Shown: positions 1 to 9,163, counted from the first letter of the stretch. The stretch: 64,000 nucleotides of DNA from Paraburkholderia phytofirmans PsJN (GCF_000020125.1 NC_010676.1:2790001-2854000); one strand, 5' to 3'. Translations and numbers: made by a program. Notes: generated from the letters alone by a model not told the origin.

Positions 1-485
1 ACCGACGGCTGGGCAAGACGCTGCGCCACCAGCGCCGCATCGGTTTCGGCATGGGTCTGAGCCTTGAGCTCGTCCGGATAGACGAACGTCACCCGATATA
101 TCTCGTCGCCGTTGCCGAATTTCGCCTTCAGGGGCAGCACCACCAGGTCGAAGCTGTAGCTGCGTTTGTCCGTACGGATCTCGAGATTCGAGTTGTGCGC
201 GGCGAGCTGCGGTTTCAGGAAAACGTCGTGGTCACCCCTGTTCGCCACCACCTGCCAGCCATCGCGATCGCCGGGTGCGACTACCTGGATCTGCTCATGC
301 GGGTCGAGGGCGATATGGGTGGCGAAGCCTCGCTGTGCATTGATGCGCACGACGGCGTCGGGCGCATATACGATCTGCCGCACCCGTGAGTCATCGGACC
401 AGCCCGGCACGGTCCAGGACCGTGCGACCGGACTCAGCACCAGCAGACCCACAAGGCAGAGCACCGAAACACGGAGCGTTTTCAT
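1..485 (-). CDS. virB9: VirB9/TrbG-family conjugation protein, 5' part only
   Basis: This is the N-terminal part of a VirB9-type outer-membrane-complex subunit of a type IV secretion system; the gene runs off the left edge of the window. Translation from the ATG at 485 gives a signal peptide ending near RSWT, then the family hallmarks: a beta-domain with DKRSYSFDLVV and a later TFVYPDE stretch. VirB9 forms the periplasmic and outer-membrane ring with VirB7 and VirB10. The start overlaps the stop of virB8 (ATGA type), so the two are translationally coupled. VirB10, VirB11, VirD4 and a relaxase are not in the window and would be expected to the left. Confidence 0.85.
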   Translation of the reverse strand, partial: MKTLRVSVLCLVGLLVLSPVARSWTVPGWSDDSRVRQIVYAPDAVVRINAQRGFATHIALDPHEQIQVVAPGDRDGWQVVANRGDHDVFLKPQLAAHNSNLEIRTDKRSYSFDLVVLPLKAKFGNGDEIYRVTFVYPDELKAQTHAETDAALVAQRLAQPS

Positions 486-1186
486 GGCGCACCTCCCGCG
501 CTCGACGATGATGCCGGCGGCGTATATTCAGGATCGCGGCTGTAAGCCGTCACCTTGAAGCCGAACGGATTCGCAACGGCCACGCTTTCGCGTGTGAAAA
601 CCGGCGGCCGATAGGCGTAAGCCAGCGTGACGACGAAGCGCTGCGTCGGCTCGGCGTTCGCCTGACCGTTTTTGAATGTCGTGCGCTCGATATGCACAAC
701 CGCGTGCCCGGGTTCATCGGGAGGCAGCGTCGTCGAAAGAATCCGCACGCGCCGCTCCGTGTTCGGGCCGAGCTGCCGGTCCAGCGCATCGGGGCCGCTG
801 TAAGTGCCCCGGTAGTCGCGCGCGACCACGTCATCGCTCATGGCGAGCACGCTGTCGTAGTCCATCTGCAGCAGCCCCCAGTCATAGCGTTCACGCTCGC
901 GCACGTATGCTTCAACCCAGTGCTTGTCCTGGATTTCCCTCGTATGCACGTGACGCGCGTCGAGCACATCGATCACCTGCGATTCGCCCGTCAGGCGATC
1001 GACCTCAATCGGCAAAGGCACCACCCGGTAGAACGGCACCATGACGGCGAGCGCCATCACACTGAGCACGGCCACACCAACCGCCCCGTACGCCACGTGC
1101 CAGGCCCGTCGCTCAGATTGCTCCTGCAGGTGTGTCAGTGACGCCTCAATGTCGAGCACGCGTCCATAGTCGTCACCGGTGCTCAT
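482..1186 (-). CDS. virB8: VirB8/TrbF-type inner-membrane conjugation protein
   Basis: A 234-residue protein with a short cytoplasmic N-terminus, one membrane segment near residues 32-52 (VLSVMALAVMVPFYRVVPL) and a periplasmic domain with the VirB8 pattern, including HWVEAYVRERERYDW and a C-terminal NPFGFKVTAY motif. VirB8 is the inner-membrane scaffold of the type IV secretion channel. The gene is coupled by overlap to the VirB7-like gene upstream and to virB9 downstream. The assignment rests on family pattern and position in the operon. Confidence 0.88.
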   Translation of the reverse strand: MSTGDDYGRVLDIEASLTHLQEQSERRAWHVAYGAVGVAVLSVMALAVMVPFYRVVPLPIEVDRLTGESQVIDVLDARHVHTREIQDKHWVEAYVRERERYDWGLLQMDYDSVLAMSDDVVARDYRGTYSGPDALDRQLGPNTERRVRILSTTLPPDEPGHAVVHIERTTFKNGQANAEPTQRFVVTLAYAYRPPVFTRESVAVANPFGFKVTAYSRDPEYTPPASSSSAGGAP

Positions 1187-1359
1187 GATGCGGCTCCGAC
1201 TGCCGACGCGGCGGACGGCAGCGGCGGCACGGGACGCTCGCGGTTGATCGGCACGCGATGCAAGCCATCCGGCAGGACAGGTTTAGGTGGACCCGACGCG
1301 CATCCACTGGTAAGGATGACGAAATTCATGAGAAGCAATGCAACCAGAAATCTTTTCAT
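1183..1359 (-). CDS. small VirB7-like lipoprotein
   Basis: A 58-codon reading frame between virB5 and virB8. It starts with MKRFLVALLLMNFVILTSGC, a short lipoprotein signal peptide with a cysteine at residue 20 (lipobox LTSGC), followed by a short proline-rich tail. Its stop overlaps the virB8 start (TCATGA on the minus strand read as ATGA coupling). Size, lipobox and place just before virB8 fit VirB7, the small outer-membrane lipoprotein that stabilises VirB9. Sequence similarity alone would not identify VirB7, so the role comes from context. Confidence 0.75.
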   Translation of the reverse strand: MKRFLVALLLMNFVILTSGCASGPPKPVLPDGLHRVPINRERPVPPLPSAASAVGAAS

Positions 1360-1369
1360 GATCGTCCCC

Positions 1370-2065
1370 TCAGTTACCGAACGACGCTGGCACCATCTGG
1401 TCCTGCAGCCTGACGGTATTGCCCGCGCGGCTCAATACCAGTTCGCTCTGCTGCTCCTCGATGAGCCGGTCTTCCGTATCGGCCAGCATCCGGAAGAGCT
1501 GCAGCTTGGTCATCTCGTCGCCGACCGCCGTGGTTTCGGTCTGGATGCGCGCCTGCAGTTCCGCAATACCTTTCGGATCCTGCGTGACATCGATCTGCTG
1601 CATCAGGCTCTGGACCTGGTTCAGTTCCTGCAGTTCGGACTGGTAGGCCTGCTGGCCGAACGCCTTGTCCTGGAACGGCTTGTTGAGCGCGCGCTGGCAC
1701 ACCTGCTGGTCGATGCCGGCCTGGTCTTCACAGTTATAGATCTTACTGGCTGAACGCAGCGCCTGCGCGCTTCCAGTCAGACCCGCGTAGCCGCCGTTCT
1801 GTACCGCCGCATAGACGCCCTGCCAGTTCGACGGCAGCGAATTTCCCACCACCGGATTGTTCAGCAACGCACCGAAGCCCCGTGTGCCAACCGTCGACTG
1901 GTAAATCTGGATCTCCTGCTGCACCTCCTGCTCAAGCTGCGCGACCGTCGCAATGGCTTGGGCCACGTTCTGCGCGTCGAATACCGGAATGCCCTGGGCG
2001 TAGCCCACCGGAGAAACGGCTGCCAAGACGAGCGCAGACGTAGCTACCTTCGATCGTGCTTTCAT
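1370..2065 (-). CDS. virB5: VirB5/TrbJ-type minor pilus protein
   Basis: About 231 residues from the ATG at 2065, where a clean signal peptide ending in GYAQ begins; an earlier in-frame Met six codons upstream is less likely. The mature protein is rich in Gln and Ala and is predominantly helical (AIATVAQLEQEVQQEIQIY), with long coiled stretches in the C-terminal half, typical of VirB5/TrbJ. VirB5 sits at the tip of the conjugative pilus. It lies after virB6 here, whereas the classical virB order is B5 then B6. Confidence 0.85.
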   Translation of the reverse strand: MKARSKVATSALVLAAVSPVGYAQGIPVFDAQNVAQAIATVAQLEQEVQQEIQIYQSTVGTRGFGALLNNPVVGNSLPSNWQGVYAAVQNGGYAGLTGSAQALRSASKIYNCEDQAGIDQQVCQRALNKPFQDKAFGQQAYQSELQELNQVQSLMQQIDVTQDPKGIAELQARIQTETTAVGDEMTKLQLFRMLADTEDRLIEEQQSELVLSRAGNTVRLQDQMVPASFGN

Positions 2066-2079
2066 GATGTCGACCTCCT

Positions 2080-3240
2080 TCAACTGCCCTGTCCCAGGTT
2101 GGCGTGCGCGGCACGCTGGTAAGCTGGCACCGCGCCGCCCGATGAATTCCCCGAGCCGCCGCCGGGGCCAGTCCGGTCACGGATCGTGCCGCCAGGACGC
2201 GGACCATTCCCGCTGCGGGTGAGCATCTGACCGATCACGGTTGCGAAGCGCCGTGAGGCGACACCGGCCACGAACGCGCCGAAGCCGGACACGGTCGCCC
2301 CCCCTGACAGGCCGGACGCCACTGATGGCAATTGCCAGCCAACCATCGCCAGAAAAATCGCCGTCGCAAACATGCCGAGTGCCGCACCCCACGCCGACGC
2401 AGCTTCGAGCGCAGCCTGACTGGCCGCCACGAGAGCAGACGCATTCGCGCCGGGCGGAGAAGTCGTTACCTGGAAAGGCGCGAGCTCAGTCGAGAAGGCC
2501 GTCAGTGCCATCCCCAGGAAAGCGGCCACCAGTACCTGTAGCAATGCGTAGTTCGCGACTTTCGCCGTCCACGCTTCGAAGAAACGGACGGTCGGCGCAA
2601 AGGCAGCACAGGCGATGAAAATCGGACCGATCCCGAGGACCAGGTCGAGCAGCATGCGCCCCATCACGACTTCGAACGCGAGCACGATCAGGAAAATCGA
2701 ACCGCCGACCGCCGCCACGAACCCGCACACCATGTCGCCAATGGCGGCAGCCAGGCCGCTCGGGCTAAGCCCCTCGTGGGTCGCCTTTTCGGAATAGGCA
2801 TCCAGAACGAGATCGATCTGCTGGTCATAGCAGTCGAGCGTCTGGTAGATGCTGGTGGCGCTGGCCGATGTCACGCTGCTGCCACTGACGGATCCACATC
2901 CGGGGTTGCCACCGCCCGTGGTGCTGGACGCGTTCTGGATCGTCTGTGCCAGGCCGGACGTGGCACCGCTGACAGAGGCCACGACCTGCTGCTGGTAGAT
3001 ACCGCTGCCGAGCGCGAAAGCCAGGATGGCTGCCACTTTCAGTCCTCGCCACGCAAACGCCGGTACGGCTTCGTGTGCCTCTCCCCGCACGATCGCCAGA
3101 CCATAGGCGATGACCCAGATCGTCACAGCCGTCGTTACGACGGGAACGAGCGCGGCCGACAGCGCCGACGAGACGTTCGTCACGTAGGTCGACATGCCGT
3201 TCTCGAGCGTGCCGCCAACCGCGGTAAAGAGGCCGCTCAT
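2080..3240 (-). CDS. virB6: VirB6/TrbL-type polytopic membrane protein
   Basis: A 386-residue membrane protein from the ATG at 3240, which overlaps the virB4 stop (ATGA) and starts MSGLFTAVGGTLENGM. It has several hydrophobic segments and a glycine/serine-rich C-terminal tail, as usual for VirB6/TrbL. VirB6 forms part of the inner-membrane channel of the type IV secretion system. A 30-residue in-frame extension upstream lies inside virB4 and is probably not translated. Confidence 0.87.
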   Translation of the reverse strand: MSGLFTAVGGTLENGMSTYVTNVSSALSAALVPVVTTAVTIWVIAYGLAIVRGEAHEAVPAFAWRGLKVAAILAFALGSGIYQQQVVASVSGATSGLAQTIQNASSTTGGGNPGCGSVSGSSVTSASATSIYQTLDCYDQQIDLVLDAYSEKATHEGLSPSGLAAAIGDMVCGFVAAVGGSIFLIVLAFEVVMGRMLLDLVLGIGPIFIACAAFAPTVRFFEAWTAKVANYALLQVLVAAFLGMALTAFSTELAPFQVTTSPPGANASALVAASQAALEAASAWGAALGMFATAIFLAMVGWQLPSVASGLSGGATVSGFGAFVAGVASRRFATVIGQMLTRSGNGPRPGGTIRDRTGPGGGSGNSSGGAVPAYQRAAHANLGQGS

Positions 3241-5702
3241 TGCGCACCTCCTGCACGGGGTGCTTGGGTTTGCCGGGTTGTCTGGGTCGCCCGACGCTTC
3301 GCCAGTTGCGCATGGAAGACCGGCAGCCATACCTCGGGGTCGTCCCCCGCCTGAGCACGGATCGTGTCGAGGAGTTGGATGTTGTCGGTCGTACCCGAGA
3401 GGACATCGAGCACATCGCCGAGCCCAGCGAGATCGAGTTTCCCGATCGCCGACCGATGCCCTTGCTTGATCAGAAACATGCGGCTGTTCTCGCCGAGACT
3501 ACGCACGATGTTGAATTCGGCTTCCGTCAGCTTGAAGCCATGCACGTAGTCGTCGTAGTCGGCCCGCGGATTCGGCAGGAAGAAGAACGTCGCACTCTGT
3601 TCGATCAGTGCCCGTGCGATATCGCTGCGCAGCATATCCGCCGGTGACTGGGTATCGAAAATGCCGAGCCCGTTCTGCTTGCGAATCGTCTTCTGTTTGT
3701 TCTTCGCGAAGTCCGTGAAGACGGGGTCCCCCAGCCGCTTCCAGAATTCGGTCATCACATAGATGAAGCGCCGGCCATCGATCAGGCTTTCCGTCAGGTG
3801 AAGCAGGTACATCGTGACGGGCGTCGAAACCTCCGTGTCATCGAGCAGTTCGGTATCGTCGAAGCCGAAGAGCTTCGAGCGTGCGAGGTCCACGGTGTCT
3901 CTCGGGTTGTCGAGGACCCAGCCCAGTCGCCCGCCTGCACACCATTTCGCGAGACGTGCGTGCAGACTGTTCTCGCCCACATTCGGCAACAGTTGTCGCA
4001 CCATCGACAGGCGGCGCAACGGCTTTTCCATGCGGGAGACTTCACGCACCGCACGCGAGATGTCCAATTCGTCTTTGGCAGACAACGGCACACCCGTATC
4101 GACGAGCTTGCGCACCAGCCGCTCCCAGAAGTCCAGCACCGATTCGTCCGGCGTCATCTGGAACGGATTGAGCCCCGTCGGTTCGCCACGGCGGAACACC
4201 GTATAGATGCCGCCCATGGCACGGATCGCGATCTCGGTGCCGCGATCCTTGTCATACAGCACCGCGGTCAGCCCGAACTTCGTCGCCATCGCCAGCAGAA
4301 ACAGTTCGAGGACCGTCTTGCCCGCACCGGCCTGACCGATGATCTGGGTATTGGCAAGCGCCTTCTCGTCGGCTGAATCCTGCTTCTCGGGCGTAACGTG
4401 GAAATTCAGGTAAAGCGGCTGGCCGCTCGGCGTCTTGACGATCGTGATCGCCTCGCCCCACGGATTGCCGTCGCGTTTGCCGGTTGCGAAATTGTGAAGA
4501 CTGGCAAGACCACAGAAATTGCGGGACGTCAGCTTCGCTTCGCGCGGCCGGTAACGCCAGTTGCCCGGCAACTGTGCGAACCATGCAGCGTCCGCCACGA
4601 GATCGATAAGGGTGGTCTGGAAACCGCCATCGGCGAGTTGCGTGCGGGCCTTCGCCACGTGCTTCGAGACCGCCGCGGGCGTATCGGCCAGCACCGCGAG
4701 CGAATAGTGATACTCACCCAGCACGAAATCGCCGTTGATCAGGTCGTTGAGCGCACGATCCATCGCCTCGACCTGGGAGACGGCCACATCCTCGCCAGCG
4801 ATCAGCTGGTTGCGCTGACGCTCTAACGCTTCCTTCGCGCCAGGTTTGTCGAGGATCGTGAAGCTTTGTGTCTCGATGTACTCGAAATCGCCATACAGTA
4901 GGCCATTGAGCATCCCCGGCTCGGTCTCTTCAGGATAGTCCTTCAGGTCCAACAGCGCGGCGTAGCGCGTCATGGCTGGCATGCGGATCTCGACATTTTC
5001 TACACCCACGAACAGACGGGAAGTCGGCAATGCCTCCCGAATCACGCCAGAAGGAACCGGCTCAGGCTCCCAGACTGCGTTGACGAGATAGCCGAGCAGT
5101 TCCAGCGCCGACGAATACCGGCGCGGCCGCTTCGTGAAGGGACTCGGCCTGTGATAGACCCCAAGCGCCACCGGGTCGTAGGGCTTCAGCCCCGACTCGA
5201 CCTGGGCGCCGAGTTCGTCCATTACTTTCAGCGCCTCCTGCTGGTCGCGCCGGATGTCGTCGCGCGTGCGGCGTGCCGCACGGCTGAAGACGCGTCCGAG
5301 CTTCGTGCGGTTGGGGCGATAGACGAGCGTCAGATACAGCTCGTTGGCCATCATCCGGTAACCCGCGAAGCTCGCGTAGTAACGTGTCGCCAACTCCTGG
5401 CAGAAGCGGTTGCCATAAGGCGTGGCAAAGTGGTCCGAAACACGCCGGCGCAGACGGTGTGACCAGAGTGCACCGTGACCACCAGGCAGTGCACGCACGA
5501 GCTGGTTGAACCCATCGTGACGAACGAGGATGTCCACCGGATCGGCGGCCTCGAATGCGATGCCGGCGAGCTTCCAGATCTGCAGGTAGTCACCTTCCCG
5601 CGTCCTGATCACATGGTCCGTGACGTGCGTTGAATACGGAATGTGGTCAGCAATCGCCACCTCGCGGTGGGCGACCGCACCGTGTCTCGTGTCGGCCCGC
5701 AT
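3237..5702 (-). CDS. virB4: VirB4/TrbE-type conjugation ATPase
   Basis: An 821-residue ATPase, full length for the family. The N-terminal half is the CagE/TrbE/VirB domain, and a Walker A motif GQAGAGKT is visible near residue 460. VirB4 energises pilus assembly and substrate transfer at the inner membrane. The start is two bases from the virB3 stop and the end overlaps virB6, so it lies in the middle of one operon. No frameshift or missing motif was seen, so the conjugation module looks intact as far as the window shows it. Confidence 0.93.
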   Translation of the reverse strand: MRADTRHGAVAHREVAIADHIPYSTHVTDHVIRTREGDYLQIWKLAGIAFEAADPVDILVRHDGFNQLVRALPGGHGALWSHRLRRRVSDHFATPYGNRFCQELATRYYASFAGYRMMANELYLTLVYRPNRTKLGRVFSRAARRTRDDIRRDQQEALKVMDELGAQVESGLKPYDPVALGVYHRPSPFTKRPRRYSSALELLGYLVNAVWEPEPVPSGVIREALPTSRLFVGVENVEIRMPAMTRYAALLDLKDYPEETEPGMLNGLLYGDFEYIETQSFTILDKPGAKEALERQRNQLIAGEDVAVSQVEAMDRALNDLINGDFVLGEYHYSLAVLADTPAAVSKHVAKARTQLADGGFQTTLIDLVADAAWFAQLPGNWRYRPREAKLTSRNFCGLASLHNFATGKRDGNPWGEAITIVKTPSGQPLYLNFHVTPEKQDSADEKALANTQIIGQAGAGKTVLELFLLAMATKFGLTAVLYDKDRGTEIAIRAMGGIYTVFRRGEPTGLNPFQMTPDESVLDFWERLVRKLVDTGVPLSAKDELDISRAVREVSRMEKPLRRLSMVRQLLPNVGENSLHARLAKWCAGGRLGWVLDNPRDTVDLARSKLFGFDDTELLDDTEVSTPVTMYLLHLTESLIDGRRFIYVMTEFWKRLGDPVFTDFAKNKQKTIRKQNGLGIFDTQSPADMLRSDIARALIEQSATFFFLPNPRADYDDYVHGFKLTEAEFNIVRSLGENSRMFLIKQGHRSAIGKLDLAGLGDVLDVLSGTTDNIQLLDTIRAQAGDDPEVWLPVFHAQLAKRRATQTTRQTQAPRAGGAQ

Positions 5703-5703
5703 G

Positions 5704-6048
5704 TCAGGTCCTCCTCTTCAGGCGAACCGGCGTGTAGGCGTGCATACCCCAGAAGCGGCGATTGCCCTGCCGCAGGACCATGCGCAGGCGCAGTGCGTAC
5801 TGCGCGAGACGCTGGTCGTCGCGGCGCGTGATAACGCGCATGGCGACGAACACTGGGATCATCAGGAACAGGAGCCCAACACCGAGCGGTGGGCTGGCAA
5901 GCAATGCCCAGATGGCAGGAATCAGCATGCCGCCACCGACCATGAGGAATGGCACGAGCGGCACACCCCAGAGCATCGCGGGCCGCGTGCATCCCTTGAA
6001 GACCGGATCCCTAAGTGGACTAATAGGCGAATTCATGATCGGGTTCAT
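5704..6048 (-). CDS. virB3: VirB3/TrbD-type membrane protein
   Basis: A 114-residue protein with the VirB3 signature near its N-terminus (DPVFKGCTRPAMLWGVP) and two close hydrophobic segments at about residues 27-70, followed by a basic cytoplasmic tail. VirB3 works with VirB4 in pilus assembly. It lies directly between virB2 and virB4 on the same strand, the standard order. Confidence 0.88.
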   Translation of the reverse strand: MNPIMNSPISPLRDPVFKGCTRPAMLWGVPLVPFLMVGGGMLIPAIWALLASPPLGVGLLFLMIPVFVAMRVITRRDDQRLAQYALRLRMVLRQGNRRFWGMHAYTPVRLKRRT

Positions 6049-6064
6049 GGTTGCGGGCCCCGGA

Positions 6065-6406
6065 TCAACTCGTCGGAATCAGCATGCCGGCGATCACTGT
6101 CGCGCAACCGACGAAGAGACCGCCGATGAACACGTTCGCAATGTCGCCGAAACGGGCGTGCTGGAACATCATCCGGAAGCCCGCCCAGATGATCGAAATC
6201 GAGCAGATCACGCCACCGACACCCAGCAGGGTCGTCTGGATCGTGCCCAGTAGCGTATTGACCTGCGACAGTTGCGCCCAGGCGGGCGACGCCACTAGCA
6301 GCGCAGTCGCGATGACAGAAACCCGCCGCGCCACCCGACGGTCAGAAGAAAGAACGACGGGTGAACGTCCAGCCCTCTTCTTTATGATATGGATTACTAA
6401 ATTCAT
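6065..6406 (-). CDS. virB2: VirB2/TrbC-type major pilin
   Basis: A 113-residue protein with a long signal sequence ending near SPAWAQ (about residue 45) and a mature part of about 68 residues with two hydrophobic helices (LGVGGVICSISIIWAGFRMM and FIGGLFVGCATVIAGML). That is the layout of a VirB2 pilin, the subunit of the conjugative pilus. It sits at the expected place before virB3. Confidence 0.88.
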   Translation of the reverse strand: MNLVIHIIKKRAGRSPVVLSSDRRVARRVSVIATALLVASPAWAQLSQVNTLLGTIQTTLLGVGGVICSISIIWAGFRMMFQHARFGDIANVFIGGLFVGCATVIAGMLIPTS

Positions 6407-6447
6407 AAAAAGCTCCTTTCCATCATGATTGATTCTGCTAAGCCAGG

Positions 6448-7095
6448 CTAGAAGACCACGGCGCTTGCGCGTGGCTCGCCGGGATTCGTATCGGAAGCGT
6501 TGCCCGGCGGCTCCAATATCTGATGACCCGCCGGTTGTGACCGCGCCCGGTCCACCGGCAACGCCGGAACGACCGGAATGGGCTCAATCGTCGGCACGAC
6601 TATGTGTGACGGCGCCGACGCAGGCACGCGAGCGTTATCGACCACGCGCTGCACATACCCGGTGCGATACCCCGCCGAAAAATTACCGCTGGCGTAGCAC
6701 GAAAGCCCTGCCCGCAGTGCAGCCTGTGGATCGCGCCTGCCGTCCACCCGCGCAGCGCGCGCGGCCATAAAACAGCCCTCCAGAACCGCGGCACCCGCAG
6801 CCAGGTTGAGACAGGGGTCAAAGGCGCTCTGCTCGGTTAGTCCATACGCGCTCCAGTTCGCGCGGTTGACCTGTGCGAGACCGACGCTGAAGTTCCATCC
6901 GGCGGCCGCAAGTGTGTGCGCCGTCGCCACCGCTTCGGCTGCGCTTCCCGGCTGACGTAGCAGCCGGCCACGCACAACACCGATCGCGTAGGGATTGAAT
7001 CCGGACTCGGTCCGCACGATCGCCGCCATCGTGACCGGCGAGACCTGGGGTGCGCACTGCTCCGCAAGCGTGGCGAAATCGAGAGGCAGCATCAT
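6448..7095 (-). CDS. virB1: VirB1-type lytic transglycosylase
   Basis: A 215-residue soluble-lytic-transglycosylase (SLT) domain protein. The catalytic glutamate is in VRTESGFNPYAIG (about residue 30), followed by the family motifs GLAQVNRANW and ACLSCYASG-like SCYASGNF. It locally opens peptidoglycan so the secretion channel can be assembled. No obvious signal peptide is present in the frame chosen. The C-terminal 50 residues are proline-rich and probably disordered. It overlaps the trbM stop by four bases. Confidence 0.88.
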   Translation of the reverse strand: MMLPLDFATLAEQCAPQVSPVTMAAIVRTESGFNPYAIGVVRGRLLRQPGSAAEAVATAHTLAAAGWNFSVGLAQVNRANWSAYGLTEQSAFDPCLNLAAGAAVLEGCFMAARAARVDGRRDPQAALRAGLSCYASGNFSAGYRTGYVQRVVDNARVPASAPSHIVVPTIEPIPVVPALPVDRARSQPAGHQILEPPGNASDTNPGEPRASAVVF

Positions 7096-7667
7096 TGGCC
7101 CCCGCCGCCAAAACTGTTCGACTGTTCGCTTCGCTGCAGGAAAAGCGCGGCTGACTGTGAAGGGTCATACGGCACCAGCGTACTACCCGCGCCGTAGAAC
7201 TCGGTGATCGTCGATCCCGCGCCCCCCGCATCCCACCAGACACGGGCATACAGCTGGTTATCGATGTCGACGTTGATTGCACCGGTGGCACCGCACAGCA
7301 GTTCACTCTGCTCAGGGCCACCCCAGTACAGGAGGCCCTCCCGGCAGTACCCACCGCTTGCGAAGGTGCTGGTCGCGAACGTCCCCGGCGAGCCGCCCGT
7401 GCCGAAGTCACAGGTCGGGAAAGGATCACCATGGCGCAGCGCACTCCACAGTCTTTCGATCGGCGGCACGCACGCGCCGTACTGCTCCGGGCCGCCCGGG
7501 TTGGACAGGCAAAGCAGCACCTGACAGTCCCAGTCATCCGCGTGAGCCAGGCCAGGCGCGAGAAGGGAAATACCGGCGAACAGTGTCAGCGCAAGCGCCC
7601 ATCGACGCGCGACGCGGCGCATCACAGGCAACCGCACTCCATCATTTTTCAACCGAAACAGGTTCAT
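7092..7667 (-). CDS. TrbM/KikA-type conjugation-associated secreted protein
   Basis: A 191-residue protein from the ATG at 7667 (MNLFRLKNDG). It has a signal peptide ending near LAHA and then the TrbM/KikA hallmark: a cysteine-rich start DDWDCQVLLCLSNPGGP and PPIERLWSAL. Members of this family are found in the mating-pair-formation clusters of IncP, IncN and related plasmids, with a periplasmic accessory role that is poorly defined. Longer upstream starts lack a signal peptide and are less likely. Confidence 0.8.
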   Translation of the reverse strand: MNLFRLKNDGVRLPVMRRVARRWALALTLFAGISLLAPGLAHADDWDCQVLLCLSNPGGPEQYGACVPPIERLWSALRHGDPFPTCDFGTGGSPGTFATSTFASGGYCREGLLYWGGPEQSELLCGATGAINVDIDNQLYARVWWDAGGAGSTITEFYGAGSTLVPYDPSQSAALFLQRSEQSNSFGGGGQ

Positions 7668-7999
7668 GATCCGCTTCCTTCCATCGATGCAACGCCGAGG
7701 TGTCGAACCGGATGGAGAAAAAGGAACCCGCGGCGCCAGGGAGGCAAACCGCGGGCTCAAGGGGGATCAGGCGTCAGAAACAGAAGGGTCTGCGAACGCA
7801 GGCCCGGGATCGGGCAACAACCGCCATGCTTCCACGCATCCGTCGATACGTCGGGGCCGCTCATGCGTACTCGGCCGTGCATGTCGCACATTGGCCGGAA
7901 CAGGTTGTTGAATTACCCCCGGAGCTTTGCTACCAGAGCGCGGGGTCGTGCCGCATCATACGGCCGCGCTCGTTCCGGCATGCACCCGGACACTTCAAT
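7668..7999. other. intergenic stretch without a recognised gene
   Basis: About 330 bases between trbM and the gene ending at 8000. Reading frames here lack ribosome sites and family features. The promoter of the type IV secretion operon may lie here, but no clear -35/-10 pair was identified by eye. Confidence 0.5.
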
Positions 8000-8284
8000 T
8001 CATGGTTTCTCCGCCAGCAGGCCCGCCAGCGCCTGCTTCGCGGATGACAGTTCAAGCTCATACCGGCGCCAAGGATGCCTTGGAATCCCAAGCCGGCGGC
8101 ATATCACCTCGCGACCTGCGCGCCACAGGTACGCCATGCGTAAAAGGTCGCGCTGACGTACGGATAACCGCCGCCATGCACGCTCGATACAACCCGCATC
8201 TACCGGATCGTACGGACCGCGACCAGCGCTCGCCCAGTTATCCAGACGCGCATCAAGGGACCGTTGAGAGGCGCGCTCACACAT
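8000..8284 (-). CDS. hypothetical protein coupled to the AlpA-like gene
   Basis: A 94-residue protein from the ATG at 8284, which overlaps the stop of the AlpA-like gene. It is rich in Arg and Trp, and its central part (VRQRDLLRMAYLWRAGREVICRR) resembles a helix-turn-helix of the sigma-region-4 sort, so it may bind DNA. I do not recognise the family. Tight linkage to the AlpA-like regulator suggests a role in control of the conjugative element. A longer frame reaching 8383 runs through alpA and is probably not used. Confidence 0.6.
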   Translation of the reverse strand: MCERASQRSLDARLDNWASAGRGPYDPVDAGCIERAWRRLSVRQRDLLRMAYLWRAGREVICRRLGIPRHPWRRYELELSSAKQALAGLLAEKP

Positions 8285-8510
8285 CGCAGTCCTCATCGGC
8301 AGGCGGCAAGACGCGATACCCGGCAGGGTCTTCAAGAAATCGTTCGATATCCGATGCGCGCCAGCCCACCGCGCGCTCGCCAAGGCGGATTGGGCGCGGG
8401 AACGTGCCTTCCTGCATCCGCTGGTAGATCGTCGAACGCTTCAAACCAACTTCCCTTTCGACCTGCCCGCGCCGTAGGATTGCACCCGTTCCCCTTAACT
8501 GGACCGACAT
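8277..8510 (-). CDS. AlpA/Xis-like helix-turn-helix regulator
   Basis: A 77-residue MerR-like winged-helix protein of the AlpA family. The motif LKRSTIYQRMQEGTFPRPIRLGERAVGWR with a following DIERFLED is typical. AlpA-type proteins act as excisionase or transcription activator genes of integrated elements; in prophage CP4-57 AlpA controls the neighbouring P4-type integrase. Here it lies at the start of the conjugation block, a plausible place for a control gene of the element. Confidence 0.85.
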   Translation of the reverse strand: MSVQLRGTGAILRRGQVEREVGLKRSTIYQRMQEGTFPRPIRLGERAVGWRASDIERFLEDPAGYRVLPPADEDCDV

Positions 8511-8626
8511 GGATAACCTCCCGCTGTTCTGTTCGAAAGAGTTCCTGCATGGGTCTCATTCAAGCAGTCGGGAAGCCTGACGGGCAATTCCGTCATATCG
8601 TCGGAAGTGCCCGTCGGAAGTCCGGT

Positions 8627-9163
8627 TCAGTGGTGGCGGCCATCTGACTCGTTGACCGAGTCGGGCCTCAAGGCAGCAGCAAAGGTTTGGGAACTACGCG
8701 ACGCCTCGCCATTGGCCTGTCCCTTGAGCCCGAGTCTTGCATCGATTGCGCGCGCAACGGTAGACGATTTCGGCGGCCGGTCGGGTTCCCATTCCGTCCA
8801 GTACTCCCGCATGACTTCAAAGAGCGCCTCGAGCGTTCGCGTCAGGTGAGGAAGATGCACCGTCACGCCGTGCCCATGCTCAGCTACTACGGCCGGTGTG
8901 TCGTCGGCGACGGCGGTAGCGGTGAAAGGCAGGCGTTCGAGCCTGCGTTCAAGATGCGACGCCCAGACGTGATGCATCACCACGGTGCGGGAGATGGCAA
9001 GCTCCAGACGGGCGATACGGCGCTCGCGGCCCCTGAGACGGGTCGTCAGGCGCGCAATCAGAGCCTGCAATTCTTCGGTATGTCGCTGCCAGTATTCAAG
9101 CTCGGGCGTCGAGCCCTGATCCTGCGCCCCTTGCGCCGGGCGGCCATCAGTTGATTCGAACAT
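8627..9163 (-). CDS. hypothetical coiled-coil protein
   Basis: A 178-residue protein from the ATG at 9163 (MFESTDGRPAQG), which has a purine-rich GGAGGGAG ribosome site just upstream. The first half is charged and helical (LIARLTTRLRGRERRIARLELAI), a likely coiled coil. No signal peptide or membrane segment is seen. The family is unknown to me. It is in line with the alpA-like gene and may belong to the same accessory operon. Confidence 0.6.
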   Translation of the reverse strand: MFESTDGRPAQGAQDQGSTPELEYWQRHTEELQALIARLTTRLRGRERRIARLELAISRTVVMHHVWASHLERRLERLPFTATAVADDTPAVVAEHGHGVTVHLPHLTRTLEALFEVMREYWTEWEPDRPPKSSTVARAIDARLGLKGQANGEASRSSQTFAAALRPDSVNESDGRHH

